From Bacillus sp. HNG (lineage in GTDB: Bacteria; Bacillota; Bacilli; Bacillales; Bacillaceae_L), in the NCBI RefSeq assembly GCF_003400205.1, contig NZ_QUQV01000006.1, positions 240,723-304,722 on the forward strand: 64,000 nt of DNA. Reading direction: 5' to 3'. Positions within the stretch are counted from its first letter, which is position 1; every line of letters begins with the position of its first letter. The position numbers were made by a program, and so were the translations under genes. This document shows, one piece after another, positions 8,407 to 17,341 of this stretch. Under the pieces are notes generated by a model. The model worked only from the letters and a program-made list of their open reading frames with translations, was not told the DNA's origin and made no database searches.

Positions 8407-8751
8407 TCATCTGATTCCTGAAGCTTTCTTAGCTAAAGGCAACAGTTCATCCAGTTCAGACTTCGTAAATAATTCCTGGTTTTCTGGAACTTTTAAGAGT
8501 AGTTCTGGGGATTTTTGTACAAAAGCCTTGTTTATTTCTGCTTCTTCCTCCACACCTGATGGCCATTGTCCTGTTTCTGCGTAAATCATTACTTCATGAG
8601 CGTCTTGATCTGATTTAATCGCTTTTTCCATATTCCGTTTAGAAATTGGATAAAAAACTGGCTCATTATATGGTCCCAGCGCCCAAGAAATTTTATATTC
8701 TCCATCTTTCTCGATAATTGCAAATCCATTTCCACGATGTATTTTTTCCAT
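8407..8751 (-). CDS. Hypothetical protein, possible immunity protein
   Basis: A 114-residue soluble protein. The N-terminal half is a beta-rich region with FAIIEKDGEYKISWALG, the C-terminal half is helical and ends in a leucine-rich segment (FTKSELDELLPLAKKASG). An AGAGGT site precedes the ATG. It lies between decayed copies of immunity genes and has its own terminator. Family not recognised; context suggests an immunity function. Confidence 0.6.
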   Translation of the reverse strand: MEKIHRGNGFAIIEKDGEYKISWALGPYNEPVFYPISKRNMEKAIKSDQDAHEVMIYAETGQWPSGVEEEAEINKAFVQKSPELLLKVPENQELFTKSELDELLPLAKKASGIR

Positions 8752-9202
8752 TCTTTCTACCTCTCATTGGGTTAAGTCTAATATAAATACAATTGCAAGC
8801 AAAGTAGAGGCAACCTAGTAACAATAATCTAGCTGGTTTATTTAGATAGATTAATTATGAAAATGTTCAGTCCTCTTACTCGTTTGATAAAAATTTCTAA
8901 TGCTTTTTCCTCGGTATCAAAGTCTTATTCGAAAATTGCCATTTGAACGCTCATCTGATGTGGAAACCTTCCCCGTATTTCCTTTTGACTGTTTAACACT
9001 TCGTTCGGACGAATATCGTGATTATTAAACTAGTTAAAGATTGGAGAATCTCGTCTATGATTAATTGCATTGCTTGTATTACAGGCTGGTTCGCCCACTT
9101 TAAGATTGGCTTGTTAATTTCTACTATTGCAACAATGTCATCAAATGCAACCTGCTTTTGGTATACGAGTTGCTCATTCTTTCTAAAGACATAGGCATTA
9201 CC
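8752..9202 (-). pseudogene. Decayed copies of two immunity-like genes
   Basis: There is no intact gene here. About 8836-9062 is a frameshifted copy of the gene at 7489-7755 (shared strings include CTCGTTTGATAAAA-like, TGCTTTTTCCTCGG and AACACTTCGTTCGGAC on the plus strand). About 9080-9200 is a truncated copy of the gene at 6934-7413 (shared GGCTGGTTC-CCCACTTTAAGAT and the following 100 bases). The two copies are joined in the opposite order to the intact pair, as expected when a tandem duplication loses its middle. Confidence 0.75.
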
Positions 9203-9430
9203 TTAACTCAATAATTCCAAAACGTTTTTATAAAAATAATTACAAGCTTCTTCTTCGGAAGTGAATTTTTGCAATTGTGATTTCATACCACGCTCACTGT
9301 AATATACTTCCCAGATTCCATCTGCATTGTTTAGACATAATGACTCATTTGGTAATCCTCCATCCAAACTAAATAAATCTTTAGGAACCCCAGAACTTAT
9401 TAATAATTGCTTTAATTCAACTTTATTCAT
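9203..9430 (-). CDS. Probable immunity protein for the TNT-domain toxin
   Basis: A 75-residue soluble protein whose start overlaps the toxin stop by 8 bp, the classic arrangement of a toxin and its cognate immunity gene. The core is GIWEVYYSERGMKSQLQKFTSEEEA; the W-x-V-Y-x-SERG pattern relates it to the two paralogues at 7489 and 7951 and may place it in the Imm59-type family. It should bind the toxin in the cytoplasm and protect the producer. The pairing is inferred from overlap and position. Confidence 0.75.
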   Translation of the reverse strand: MNKVELKQLLISSGVPKDLFSLDGGLPNESLCLNNADGIWEVYYSERGMKSQLQKFTSEEEACNYFYKNVLELLS

Positions 9431-10655
9431 ATTTTATCACCCTTCTGAGCATGCCTTGCTCAATTAATTTTTTTACAGACTGGTCGAACTCATACTGAAT
9501 CCCATGACCTGGTTCATCAAACCACGGAGCGATTTTTCCTGATTGAACGTTTACTGGTTTTGTTACAACATATACATTATATGGTTTTAAAAATGTCTCC
9601 GGCGCTAATGCGCGCATTTCATATGGGACACCATACGGCGAGACAAAAGTCCCGCCCTCGTAGCCAAATCTATCTATAATTGTACCAGGCTTTAATATTT
9701 GAGTTTCAGTCTTTCCTAATACACCACGATTAGGTGGCCAATTGATTTCGCCATCGGAGGAATAGTATTTTGGGTTTGATTTTACTATTTCATAATTTTT
9801 TTCATTAATTACTGGTTTTGGGTAATTTGTTTCTATACGATTCTGTCGATGAAGTTCCTTCCACTCTGTACGGGTAATATCTCTTTCGTGAGGTTGAGGT
9901 TTATATCCTTTAGTAAATATTTCACCAGTAACCTTAGAGGATTTCTCTACGCTATTAATCTTTTCCACATCATCAACAACCCTAACCCCACCGACCTCGT
10001 CAACAACTTTTACACCTTTAGTCAATTTTACCGCTTTATCTACACCTTTTGTACCTACAATTGCGAGGGCAATCTCTCCAAAAGCACGCCCAAACCAATT
10101 TCCTCGGCTTTCGGCATCACCGTTGATCACATCTTCGTTCCATGATGTTTTGATTGCATCCCATATTCCTTTTGCGGTTTCGACCGGGTGTTGGATGACA
10201 TGTACGAGCCCTTTAAAGGTTTCAACAGGATGAGTGATGATGTTCCAAATTCCTTTAACTGTGTCTACACCGACGTCCCAAAGACCAGTTGCAAATCCTT
10301 TTACGGAGTTGCCCACGACTCCAAAAAAATCCCCAACCGATTCCCAGAATGATTTTTTTGGGGGCTCGGTTAATTTTTGTGAATTAGAGTTTACTTGTTT
10401 ATCCGCTTGTTCATAACGAGCTACACTAGTATCCACGAAACTATGTAGTTGGCTGAGACGTTTTTCTAGAGCGTGGATGGAGGATGACATGGAACTTAAA
10501 TTTGCACCAATCCCTTGCCTGCTTGTGATTTGACTGTCAATTGTATAGCGTAGACTAGAAAGACGACTCTGTGTATCAGTCAAATCAGAAGTGATTTCTT
10601 TTAGCCGACTGTTTGAGGAACGGACACTATTCACTTTAATGTCAATTTGAGCCAT
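9423..10655 (-). CDS. Secreted polymorphic toxin with C-terminal TNT (NAD+ glycohydrolase) domain
   Basis: A 410-residue protein in three parts. Residues 1-95 are a helical coiled-coil region resembling WXG100/LXG-type secretion domains. Residues 95-210 form a glycine- and tryptophan-rich pre-toxin region with a repeated HPVET motif. Residues 306-410 are a TNT domain: WPPNRGVLG, PGTIIDRFGYEGGTFVSP, MRALAPE, and APWFDEPGHGIQYE, with candidate catalytic residues Arg329, Arg348 and Gln387. TNT domains cleave NAD+ in target cells. There is no classical signal peptide, so type VII (ESX/Yuk) export is inferred; no secretion gene is in the window. AAAGGAGGT precedes the start, and the immunity gene overlaps the end. 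Confidence 0.87.
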   Translation of the reverse strand: MAQIDIKVNSVRSSNSRLKEITSDLTDTQSRLSSLRYTIDSQITSRQGIGANLSSMSSSIHALEKRLSQLHSFVDTSVARYEQADKQVNSNSQKLTEPPKKSFWESVGDFFGVVGNSVKGFATGLWDVGVDTVKGIWNIITHPVETFKGLVHVIQHPVETAKGIWDAIKTSWNEDVINGDAESRGNWFGRAFGEIALAIVGTKGVDKAVKLTKGVKVVDEVGGVRVVDDVEKINSVEKSSKVTGEIFTKGYKPQPHERDITRTEWKELHRQNRIETNYPKPVINEKNYEIVKSNPKYYSSDGEINWPPNRGVLGKTETQILKPGTIIDRFGYEGGTFVSPYGVPYEMRALAPETFLKPYNVYVVTKPVNVQSGKIAPWFDEPGHGIQYEFDQSVKKLIEQGMLRRVIKYE

Positions 10656-10679
10656 TTCTTTACCTCCTTTCGTGAATCC

Positions 10680-11450
10680 TTATCGGAACATGGAGTTTAA
10701 ATCATCTATGGTTGTTCGAATATAAAAGGGCTCGTTTCCGTTAATGATAGAATTTGTTAGTGGTAGATCCTCAACCAGGATAAGGATTTCAATTCGTTGC
10801 TGAGAATTTTCATTAGCCACTTTATATACCTGTAATAATAGTTCCTCGGCACTTTCCTCTTCTTGATCTAGGGTAAGTCCAATCAAAGGGATTGGATTGC
10901 TTGATCTAGAGGGATTATAGATATGTGTAAAATAAGCATTTTTGATAGTTGGGAAGTTTTTAAGTTTGCTGGAAATAACCTCAAGGAATTGCTGTGGGGT
11001 CTCTGTCATCTGGTTCATTAGGAAATCCTGTTTTTCTTCAAGGTCTAACTCCTCAAAAAAGTAATGAAGAATTCTTCCATCACGTAATGTTTCTAGTTCC
11101 TCTTGGATGATCTTTTTACTGATATCAAAACCAGGATTTAGCACCCAGGGTATCTCAGGTTCAACTAACTGTAAGAGATTACGTGTTGTGATTTTTATAT
11201 ACTTATATTTTCCTCTATAAATCTGGTTAAACTTCTCGATACTGGAGTAAACAGGTAGGACAAGTTCATTATTTACTTCGATATGTTTCAACTGGAGTAT
11301 AGGCTCTGAAGTTTTTTTATCTGAAGACACTGTGCCGATTACAACAATCTCTAAATCCATAAAAGCTTTATAAAAATAATAACGCTTCATCGGATTCGTA
11401 ATGGCTTCTGACAGAAGGGTATCAAATGGGTCGATGGATTGTTTTTTCAT
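10680..11450 (-). CDS. SseB-family protein
   Basis: About 256 residues. The N-terminal half has the SseB pattern (PMKRYYFYKAFMDLEIVVIG, LPVYSSIEKFNQI, IPWVLNPGFDI); the C-terminal half looks like the SseB_C domain (LTLDQEEESAEELLLQVYKVA). The frame extends 32 codons further up with a hydrophobic sequence, but I take the ATG at 11450 because the family starts there; its ribosome site is weak. It ends 24 bp before the toxin and is probably cotranscribed with it. SseB-type proteins recur in toxin loci, but their role there is unclear. A fragment of a second copy lies near 8219. Confidence 0.75.
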   Translation of the reverse strand: MKKQSIDPFDTLLSEAITNPMKRYYFYKAFMDLEIVVIGTVSSDKKTSEPILQLKHIEVNNELVLPVYSSIEKFNQIYRGKYKYIKITTRNLLQLVEPEIPWVLNPGFDISKKIIQEELETLRDGRILHYFFEELDLEEKQDFLMNQMTETPQQFLEVISSKLKNFPTIKNAYFTHIYNPSRSSNPIPLIGLTLDQEEESAEELLLQVYKVANENSQQRIEILILVEDLPLTNSIINGNEPFYIRTTIDDLNSMFR

Positions 11451-11670
11451 TTTTTGAACATACACGCTCCAATTTAGGTTTATGGTAATATTATACAATT
11501 TGGTTACAGGTAAAAATAGGTAATAAAGTACTAGGTAAAATGACATATTTTTGCGTCGTGGACATCCAATTTTTGTACCATATTATCAATTAACACACAT
11601 TAACCTGTTTCCGGTCATAAAATGTATAAAAGCAGGTCGACAAAAGACTGGAAAGTTGTGATATGAATTT

Positions 11671-12207
11671 ATGAAAAACAATTCAAACCATCACTTCTTA
11701 TTTAAAAATCTAAAGGAAAAACGAATGTCATTTGAGCGAGTTTTTGAGCGTATAAAAGAGTTCATGCGATCTGAACCTAGTGGAAAATATAGGCTCATCA
11801 TTGGTACAGATTCCCAAGTGCATCCAAGGCAAACCACCTTTATAACCGGTGTTGTGATACTTAATGAAGGAAAAGGTGTGTGGGCATGTATTCGAAAAGT
11901 GGTTGTTCCAAGAAAAATGGATCATCTGCATGAGCGAATTTCCTATGAATTATCCTTATCGGAGGAAATTGTTTCATTATTTACTGAGGAAAAGAAAAAT
12001 CAACTAATCGATATTGTACTGCCACATGTGTACGATGGCGCTTCATTTACAATGGAAGGGCATATCGATATTGGGGCAGGGAAGAGGAATAAAACACGAG
12101 AATTTGTGAAGGAGATGGTTACACGAATGGAAGCGATTGGCGTGGAACCTAAAATAAAACCAAATGCATTTGTGGCTTCTAGCTACGCAAACCGTTACAC
12201 TAAATAG
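11671..12207 (+). CDS. ykuK: RNase H-like YkuK family protein
   Basis: A 178-residue protein of the YkuK (DUF458) family, predicted to have an RNase H fold. IIGTDSQVHPRQTTFITGVVI near residues 43-63 carries the first acidic residue, and HIDIGAGKRNKTREFVKEMVTRM is the second conserved block. Substrate and reaction are unknown. The ATG at 11671 gives the usual family length; a second ATG at 11725 has an AGGA site and is an alternative. A long inverted repeat with a T run follows. Confidence 0.85.
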   Translation: MKNNSNHHFLFKNLKEKRMSFERVFERIKEFMRSEPSGKYRLIIGTDSQVHPRQTTFITGVVILNEGKGVWACIRKVVVPRKMDHLHERISYELSLSEEIVSLFTEEKKNQLIDIVLPHVYDGASFTMEGHIDIGAGKRNKTREFVKEMVTRMEAIGVEPKIKPNAFVASSYANRYTK

Positions 12208-12252
12208 GTCTGAAATTGGGGTGGATACACACCTTGCACGGTAAAACGGAAT

Positions 12253-12317
12253 CGGTGCCTGGCACCCAGCGAATTGGAAATCTTGCACTATCGCTGGGAA
12301 TCAGGCACTGATTTTTT
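12253..12317 (+). terminator. Long inverted repeat with T run, terminator-like
   Basis: GGTGCCTGG...CCCAGCGA pairs with ATCGCTGGG...CAGGCACT, giving a long imperfect hairpin followed by TTTTTT. It would stop ykuK transcription. The 5' arm contains the near-perfect palindrome GGTGCCTGGCACC, a string that recurs between genes in many Bacillus genomes, so it may be a dispersed element used as a terminator. Confidence 0.6.
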
Positions 12318-12349
12318 GCTTTGGATTTAACCTGCTGGGGGATAGGTTG

Positions 12350-12607
12350 GATGAAAAGGAAGAGGAATCGAAAACTAGAGCGGAATCTCTTTCATAAGTG
12401 GGTTGAAGAGGAAAAGGAATCGAAAACTAGAGCGGAATCCCCTTCATACGCGAGATGAAGAGGAAGAGGAATCGAAAACTGGAGCGGAATCTCTTTCATA
12501 AGTGGGTTGAAGAGGAAAAGGAATCGAAGTCTAGAGCGGAATCCCCTTCAGGCAAGATGAAGAGGAAAACCAAACCGAATCGTGTGCGAAATCCCTTTCA
12601 TGCACTA
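12350..12607. repeat. Tandem array of about five 52-bp repeats
   Basis: Units start at 12350, 12402, 12454, 12506 and about 12556; the first three are exactly 52 bp and the fourth about 50. Each begins GATGAAG or GTTGAAG, continues AGGAA(A/G)AGGAATCGAA, and ends CTTTCATA or CCTTCA plus a short linker. The unit length, the inverted ATGAAG/CTTCAT ends and a GGAAT core match the array at 4801, though the inner sequences differ. It lies between the ends of convergent ykuK and yvbH. The rest of 12208-12742 shows no gene. Confidence 0.88.
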
Positions 12608-12676
12608 ACTGATCCACAAAACTAATCTAAATCCAAACCAGAATTTCCTTCAAACTCCCTCTAGCCCCCACACCCA

Positions 12677-12726
12677 TGACAAAACGGCATTCTAAAGCCA
12701 ACTTAAATCAACTTTTCGAACGCCGT
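12677..12726 (-). terminator. Possible terminator behind yvbH
   Basis: On the minus strand ACGGCGTTC and GAATGCCGT form a 9-base stem with one G-T pair, separated by a 25-base AT-rich loop and followed by TTTTGTC. It lies 17 bp behind the yvbH stop. Confidence 0.4.
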
Positions 12727-12742
12727 CAAAACATACAACTTA

Positions 12743-13357
12743 TTAGTTATTAATATACTTTTCGAATACTTCACCAAAGTCTTTTCTGTGGTATTGAGCA
12801 CGTGCTGAGGACATCCAGGAGAAGCTGTATTCTGTCAATTGTTTATATTCCTCAGCCAGACCGACATCTGAAGTTCTTGAATTATGCAGCACTGAAACGG
12901 CTTTATCCAGACTATTGATCGCCATATCGTACATGACATTATTTTCATGGATGATCTCAGATATATACACGAGTGCTTTATATAAATCATTTAATTTATC
13001 AAGCTGTCTTTTATCCACATCAATACTATAGGCCTGGTTTCCTAGATTAAATTTGATCTCAATATCTAAGTCTACTCTACCAGCTGTTTCAAGGAACACA
13101 TTTGTAATTTTATGCTGTGAATAGGGATAGCGCTTTAATACCCTTTTAGAAGAAACGGCATTCGCACCGTCAACATGGATGAATGCAATGTTTGTGAAAC
13201 AATACTCATCAGCCTTTGTTTTGATTAAAAAGTAAATCTTCTCATTATCCTCATGACGTATGTAATCATTTGCGTCCGTCTTGTCATAATCCTCAGGGCC
13301 AATAATTTTTCCAATGTCAGATAAACCTAATGCATCTGCTGCAAATTTTTTTAACAT
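12743..13357 (-). CDS. yvbH: YvbH-like PH-domain protein
   Basis: A 204-residue cytoplasmic protein with the length and sequence pattern of B. subtilis YvbH. The N-terminal part is a bacterial PH-like domain (ADALGLSDIGKIIGPEDYDK, FTNIAFIHVDGANAVSSKR, LETAGRVDLDIEIKF). The C-terminal part is the helical YvbH oligomerisation region and ends FGEVFEKYINN. The cellular role is unknown. It stands alone with its own upstream region and converges on ykuK. Confidence 0.88.
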   Translation of the reverse strand: MLKKFAADALGLSDIGKIIGPEDYDKTDANDYIRHEDNEKIYFLIKTKADEYCFTNIAFIHVDGANAVSSKRVLKRYPYSQHKITNVFLETAGRVDLDIEIKFNLGNQAYSIDVDKRQLDKLNDLYKALVYISEIIHENNVMYDMAINSLDKAVSVLHNSRTSDVGLAEEYKQLTEYSFSWMSSARAQYHRKDFGEVFEKYINN

Positions 13358-13500
13358 GAAAACTCCCCCTTCATTTAACTATAGCTCCGACTTCATTATA
13401 TCGTGTTTATTGAGTGGATATAACCAGAAATTTTACTGCTGAAGTACTATAAAACCAAGAAAACCAAAAACAGGTGGAGCAACAGGTCGTGTAGAGTCTC

Positions 13501-14604
13501 TCAAGCATTCTTTTGCTTTTTTATTTGATGACGAATAAGACTAATGATGAATAGAAAAGGGATGTAGCCGAATAGAAATAACATTCCATTATATTTAATC
13601 ATTTTTGAAATTAACTGTGTGTAATACATATCAATCAGGAAGCTATTGGTGAATAAATAAGCAACTAGAAAAACGATTAGGATATAAGTCTGTTTTATCT
13701 TTGGAATGGTATGTTTAATGGCCCTGACAGCAGACCAAAGGTAAATACAGATAACAGGTATAATAACTAAGAGCCATGTGAATATAAAAATAAATTCAAA
13801 TCGCTCCAAAAAGGGAAGTTGAATGATTTTAATCATAGTTAAAGTTGGCCATGTTAGGTGCTGCAATTTACCTTGAGAAAAGAACATAAACGTAAGAATG
13901 GTTACGCCAACATATAGGAGGGTGGTGTATAATAAAGCAATATGCCCCCATTTGGTCGCCTTTTTCCCATTTTTAATAAAAGGAAAATAAACCAGTGCTG
14001 TTTCAAACCCTAGAAATAATGGAACGGATTCAGAAGCAGATATCAAATAGTCTTTTACATTATGGTAGAAGAGTGGGAAAAGGTATGATACTTCGGCAAA
14101 GCCTATTAAATAAAAAAAGGATAAGGTCAAGAAACCAGGTATAATCACACCCCAAAATGCAATTCCAGTTATGACGCGAAATCCCCCTGAGACGAGATAG
14201 TAAACAAGGCAACATAGAAGAATAGCATACTCCCAGCTAGCAATTCCATTGAATACCCAAATTTGGAGGGCATCAATATAGGAATACAAAACTCCTAATC
14301 CAGCTAAAGAAAAATAAACCGCTAAAACAATGTTTAATGCTCCCCCTACATACTTTCCAAAAACATCTTTATGAAATGAAAGAATATCCCCGGCGGTAGA
14401 TTGTTTTAGGATAAATAGCATCATGAAAAACAATAGATGGAGGCTTAAACCTAGGACAAGTATCGAAATCCATGCATCATGGCCAGCACCGTTAATCACA
14501 TTTCCTTGATACTTTAGTACAGTGATTCCAGTTTGAGAGGCGTGGATTAGAAAGAATAGGAAATAGGGTGATACCAGTTTATTTTCGCTCATTTTACTGT
14601 TCAT
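13501..14604 (-). CDS. Spore germination permease, GerAB/GerB family
   Basis: A 367-residue integral membrane protein of the amino-acid permease type found as the B subunit of germinant receptors. About ten hydrophobic segments are visible, starting SPYFLFFLIHASQTGITVL and including the family-typical GHDAWISILVLGL. In the spore inner membrane it would bind the germinant. It is the last gene of an A-C-B operon, 20 bp behind the C gene. Confidence 0.9.
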   Translation of the reverse strand: MNSKMSENKLVSPYFLFFLIHASQTGITVLKYQGNVINGAGHDAWISILVLGLSLHLLFFMMLFILKQSTAGDILSFHKDVFGKYVGGALNIVLAVYFSLAGLGVLYSYIDALQIWVFNGIASWEYAILLCCLVYYLVSGGFRVITGIAFWGVIIPGFLTLSFFYLIGFAEVSYLFPLFYHNVKDYLISASESVPLFLGFETALVYFPFIKNGKKATKWGHIALLYTTLLYVGVTILTFMFFSQGKLQHLTWPTLTMIKIIQLPFLERFEFIFIFTWLLVIIPVICIYLWSAVRAIKHTIPKIKQTYILIVFLVAYLFTNSFLIDMYYTQLISKMIKYNGMLFLFGYIPFLFIISLIRHQIKKQKNA

Positions 14605-14624
14605 TATTAACCATCCTAGTCTAG

Positions 14625-15716
14625 CTAGCCTTGAAGGCCGGAATGTATAATCTCTAAATGCACGTCAACATTTATGGGTAAAGAAGGGTATTGCTCATAA
14701 AAGGATTTTTCATCCCAGTTTCTATCCTGAGATCGAATGATATTTCCAATACCTATCGGATCGACTCCTTTTTCTTTGAAAGTATCCAAAAGTTTATCTG
14801 TGTCATTCTTTACATTTTTTTCAATTAATTCTTTGATAACCTTAATATCATCTGGATTCTCCAAATCAAATCGTTCAGGACGATCTGTGATACTCCAGAT
14901 GAGATCTAATTTGAGATTTAATTGCTCCTTATTTTTGATCCACTCCCACGACTTTTTACTTCTAAACCCCTGAATAATGATGTTTTCCTTCCGATCTTCA
15001 TGATCGTAGTCTACTTCATAAGTTGCCTGAGTTCGAAAATCCTCTAGAATGGAGAAAATAAACGTTTCTCTTACATTTAAGTGAAGCTTGAGCTTATCAT
15101 CTTTGAAAATACCAACCTGATCTACCTGAAGCTTATCTTCCTCATCTATCGTTAGCATAGGTACATACGGATCCAATCCTTCACCGTAAAAGTGATTTAA
15201 GAAGACATGAAGGTTCATGCGTGGGATCAGTTGTCCCGTCATATTATGTTTGATCTGATCAGCTAATGTCAGGTCACCTTGTTTTTTAAAGGTCTTAAGG
15301 GTTTCTTCAGCGCTGTGTGTTGAAACAGCAATTTGTATATTGGTAGCTATTTGTGGTTGCACAAGAAGTCGATCTACCACATCGCGAATGCCAGTTTTGG
15401 CAAATTCATTACCAATCACTATAACCCTTATTTTGGCTAACTCAACGGGGGTACTCGTATGAGTCCCCATCCTGGGTGATAACAGAGCAACTGCGTCCGA
15501 TTTCTCCTGTAAATAATGAATTTTAGTGCTACTCTTACTATGGGTGTATTCAGGAAATAAAGCGGTGCCAATCACTTCTCCGTTATCATCTATATCAAAC
15601 CCAAAAATATGGACAATGCTCAATTTATCGACAATTTTCGTTCTTGAACAGCCTACTAGGCTAGATATACAAACAAAAAGTAAGACAAATGTTAAACTTT
15701 TTCTCCATTTACCCAT
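14625..15716 (-). CDS. Spore germination lipoprotein, Ger(x)C family
   Basis: A 363-residue lipoprotein of the germinant receptor C type. The signal sequence ends in the lipobox LVGC with Cys23. The following KIVDKLSIVHIFGFDIDDNGEVIGTA region and the central MTGQLIPRMNLHVFLN match the family. It should be anchored to the outer face of the spore inner membrane together with the A and B subunits. The gene lies between gerA and gerB with gaps of 27 and 20 bp. Confidence 0.9.
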   Translation of the reverse strand: MGKWRKSLTFVLLFVCISSLVGCSRTKIVDKLSIVHIFGFDIDDNGEVIGTALFPEYTHSKSSTKIHYLQEKSDAVALLSPRMGTHTSTPVELAKIRVIVIGNEFAKTGIRDVVDRLLVQPQIATNIQIAVSTHSAEETLKTFKKQGDLTLADQIKHNMTGQLIPRMNLHVFLNHFYGEGLDPYVPMLTIDEEDKLQVDQVGIFKDDKLKLHLNVRETFIFSILEDFRTQATYEVDYDHEDRKENIIIQGFRSKKSWEWIKNKEQLNLKLDLIWSITDRPERFDLENPDDIKVIKELIEKNVKNDTDKLLDTFKEKGVDPIGIGNIIRSQDRNWDEKSFYEQYPSLPINVDVHLEIIHSGLQG

Positions 15717-15743
15717 TTTATCTCTGCTTCCTTATTAAAAAAT

Positions 15744-17291
15744 TTATTCTGAATTCAATCCATCATCGGGGTCTTGGGCATTAGCAGGAGCATAACGTTC
15801 CTTGCTCAATGGCCTAACGTACTGCGGACGTGAATTTAGATTTGTAAAATCAGGTCTTACAAAGGAACCAAGAGCCCACCCTTTTCTATATGGATAAAGT
15901 GGAATCATATATGGAACCCCCAATGATTTTAGTCGAGTTAAATGACCGATTAGAAAAAGAATCCCTACATAGATACCTAAACCTCCCCAAATGGCAGCAC
16001 ATATGATAAATGGATATCGTAACATTCTTACGGCAGAAGACATTTTATAAATAGGCGTTGTAAAGGAAGCTAAGGCGGAAAGAGCCACTATAATTAATAA
16101 AATATTACTGGTTAATGCTGCTTCAACAGTAGCCTGACCAATTACAATGCCTCCAACAATTCCAAGTGTTTGTCCAACTTTAGTGGGGAGTCGTGCTCCA
16201 GCTTCCCTGAGAAGGTCAATCGTTACTTCTAGGAACAAAACTTCAATAACGGGAGGGAATGGAACATTGGCTCTCGAATTAATAATAGGACCAAGTAAGT
16301 CCTTCGGTATAACCTCAAAATGGTAGGTTAAAATGGCTACATAAAAGGAGGTCGCAAAGATAGAAAATATCATGCCAAAAATCCGTATTAATTTAAAAAA
16401 AGATGCAATCAACGTTGGAAGATAAAAATCCTCTGGATTTGAAAAGAAATCCATTAGATTTACAGGGCCAATTAAGGCGTAGGAGGACTTATCACTAATC
16501 AGGACAATCTGCCCTACTAAAAGTCCTCCAACGGTTCGATCTATTCTCTCTGTAGAAATAAATAAAGGAAATGGTGATGTCGAATGATCGGATATCATTT
16601 GCTCCAACTGAGTATTGTCAAATATCGTATCAACGTCGAGTGCACGTACCCTTTGTTTTGCAGTGTTTACATACGCTGGATTCGTAACTCCTTCTAAATA
16701 TGCAATCACAACCTTAATCCTGGACCTTGTTCCAACTACCATTTCTTCAAAAATAAGATCAGGTGAATCGAGATGTTCTCTTAGCATATGAAGATTTGTC
16801 CCAATGTCCTCAATGAACCCAACCTTAGGTCCAATTACACTAAATTCATTCTGTGTATCATTTGTTTCCCGTTGCCCTAATCTCGCATTACCAATGTTAA
16901 GTAGGGCGAATTCATCCATTTGATTTTTGAAGGATATGGCAACGGCCCCTTGATGAAGAGCTTCTTCGATTTGCTGAGGGTTTCTTGAAATGGTAAAGTC
17001 CTCTATTGGGATGATATTTTTCAAATTAGAGAGATGCTCTATGTCTACAGCCTTCTCTTTTAAAAATGGTAATAATGATTGCTGCAGAATTTTGCTATCA
17101 ACTAATGTTTGAAAATAATTTACGACAACCTTATCGTTATTCTCAATTGGTGCAATTGTGGAAAAATCACTCGATTTTTTCGCCTTTTCAAATACTTCTT
17201 CTATCGTTTTTTCAACCGTTTCATAACCTGTATCTAACTGTTTTCTTTCTTTCTTTTTTCGAAACATACCTCCACCCAACCCTATACGCAT
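15744..17291 (-). CDS. Spore germination protein, GerA family (A subunit)
   Basis: A 515-residue protein of the germinant receptor A type: a soluble N-terminal region (to about 270) with FTISRNPQQIEEALHQGAVAI, then four or five membrane helices with LREAGARLPTKVGQTLGIVGG, which is diagnostic, and a hydrophilic tail. The first ATG is used here; the next one (17267) abuts GGTGGAGGT with almost no spacing, so the true start is uncertain. A sigma-G-like promoter lies directly upstream. Confidence 0.92.
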   Translation of the reverse strand: MRIGLGGGMFRKKKERKQLDTGYETVEKTIEEVFEKAKKSSDFSTIAPIENNDKVVVNYFQTLVDSKILQQSLLPFLKEKAVDIEHLSNLKNIIPIEDFTISRNPQQIEEALHQGAVAISFKNQMDEFALLNIGNARLGQRETNDTQNEFSVIGPKVGFIEDIGTNLHMLREHLDSPDLIFEEMVVGTRSRIKVVIAYLEGVTNPAYVNTAKQRVRALDVDTIFDNTQLEQMISDHSTSPFPLFISTERIDRTVGGLLVGQIVLISDKSSYALIGPVNLMDFFSNPEDFYLPTLIASFFKLIRIFGMIFSIFATSFYVAILTYHFEVIPKDLLGPIINSRANVPFPPVIEVLFLEVTIDLLREAGARLPTKVGQTLGIVGGIVIGQATVEAALTSNILLIIVALSALASFTTPIYKMSSAVRMLRYPFIICAAIWGGLGIYVGILFLIGHLTRLKSLGVPYMIPLYPYRKGWALGSFVRPDFTNLNSRPQYVRPLSKERYAPANAQDPDDGLNSE

Positions 17292-17311
17292 AGTTCCAAA
17301 TGCTTTCTAAA

Positions 17312-17341
17312 TAGTATTTAACAACAAAGAAGGGAATATTC
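17312..17341 (-). promoter_or_regulatory. Candidate sigma-G promoter of the ger operon
   Basis: On the minus strand GAATA (17341-17337) and AATACTA (17318-17312) stand 18 bp apart, about 20 bp before the first ATG of the gerA gene. They fit the sigma-G pattern GHATR / CATWHTA with one change. Germinant receptor operons are normally made in the forespore under sigma-G. The remaining 400 bp up to rlmD show no gene. Confidence 0.5.
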
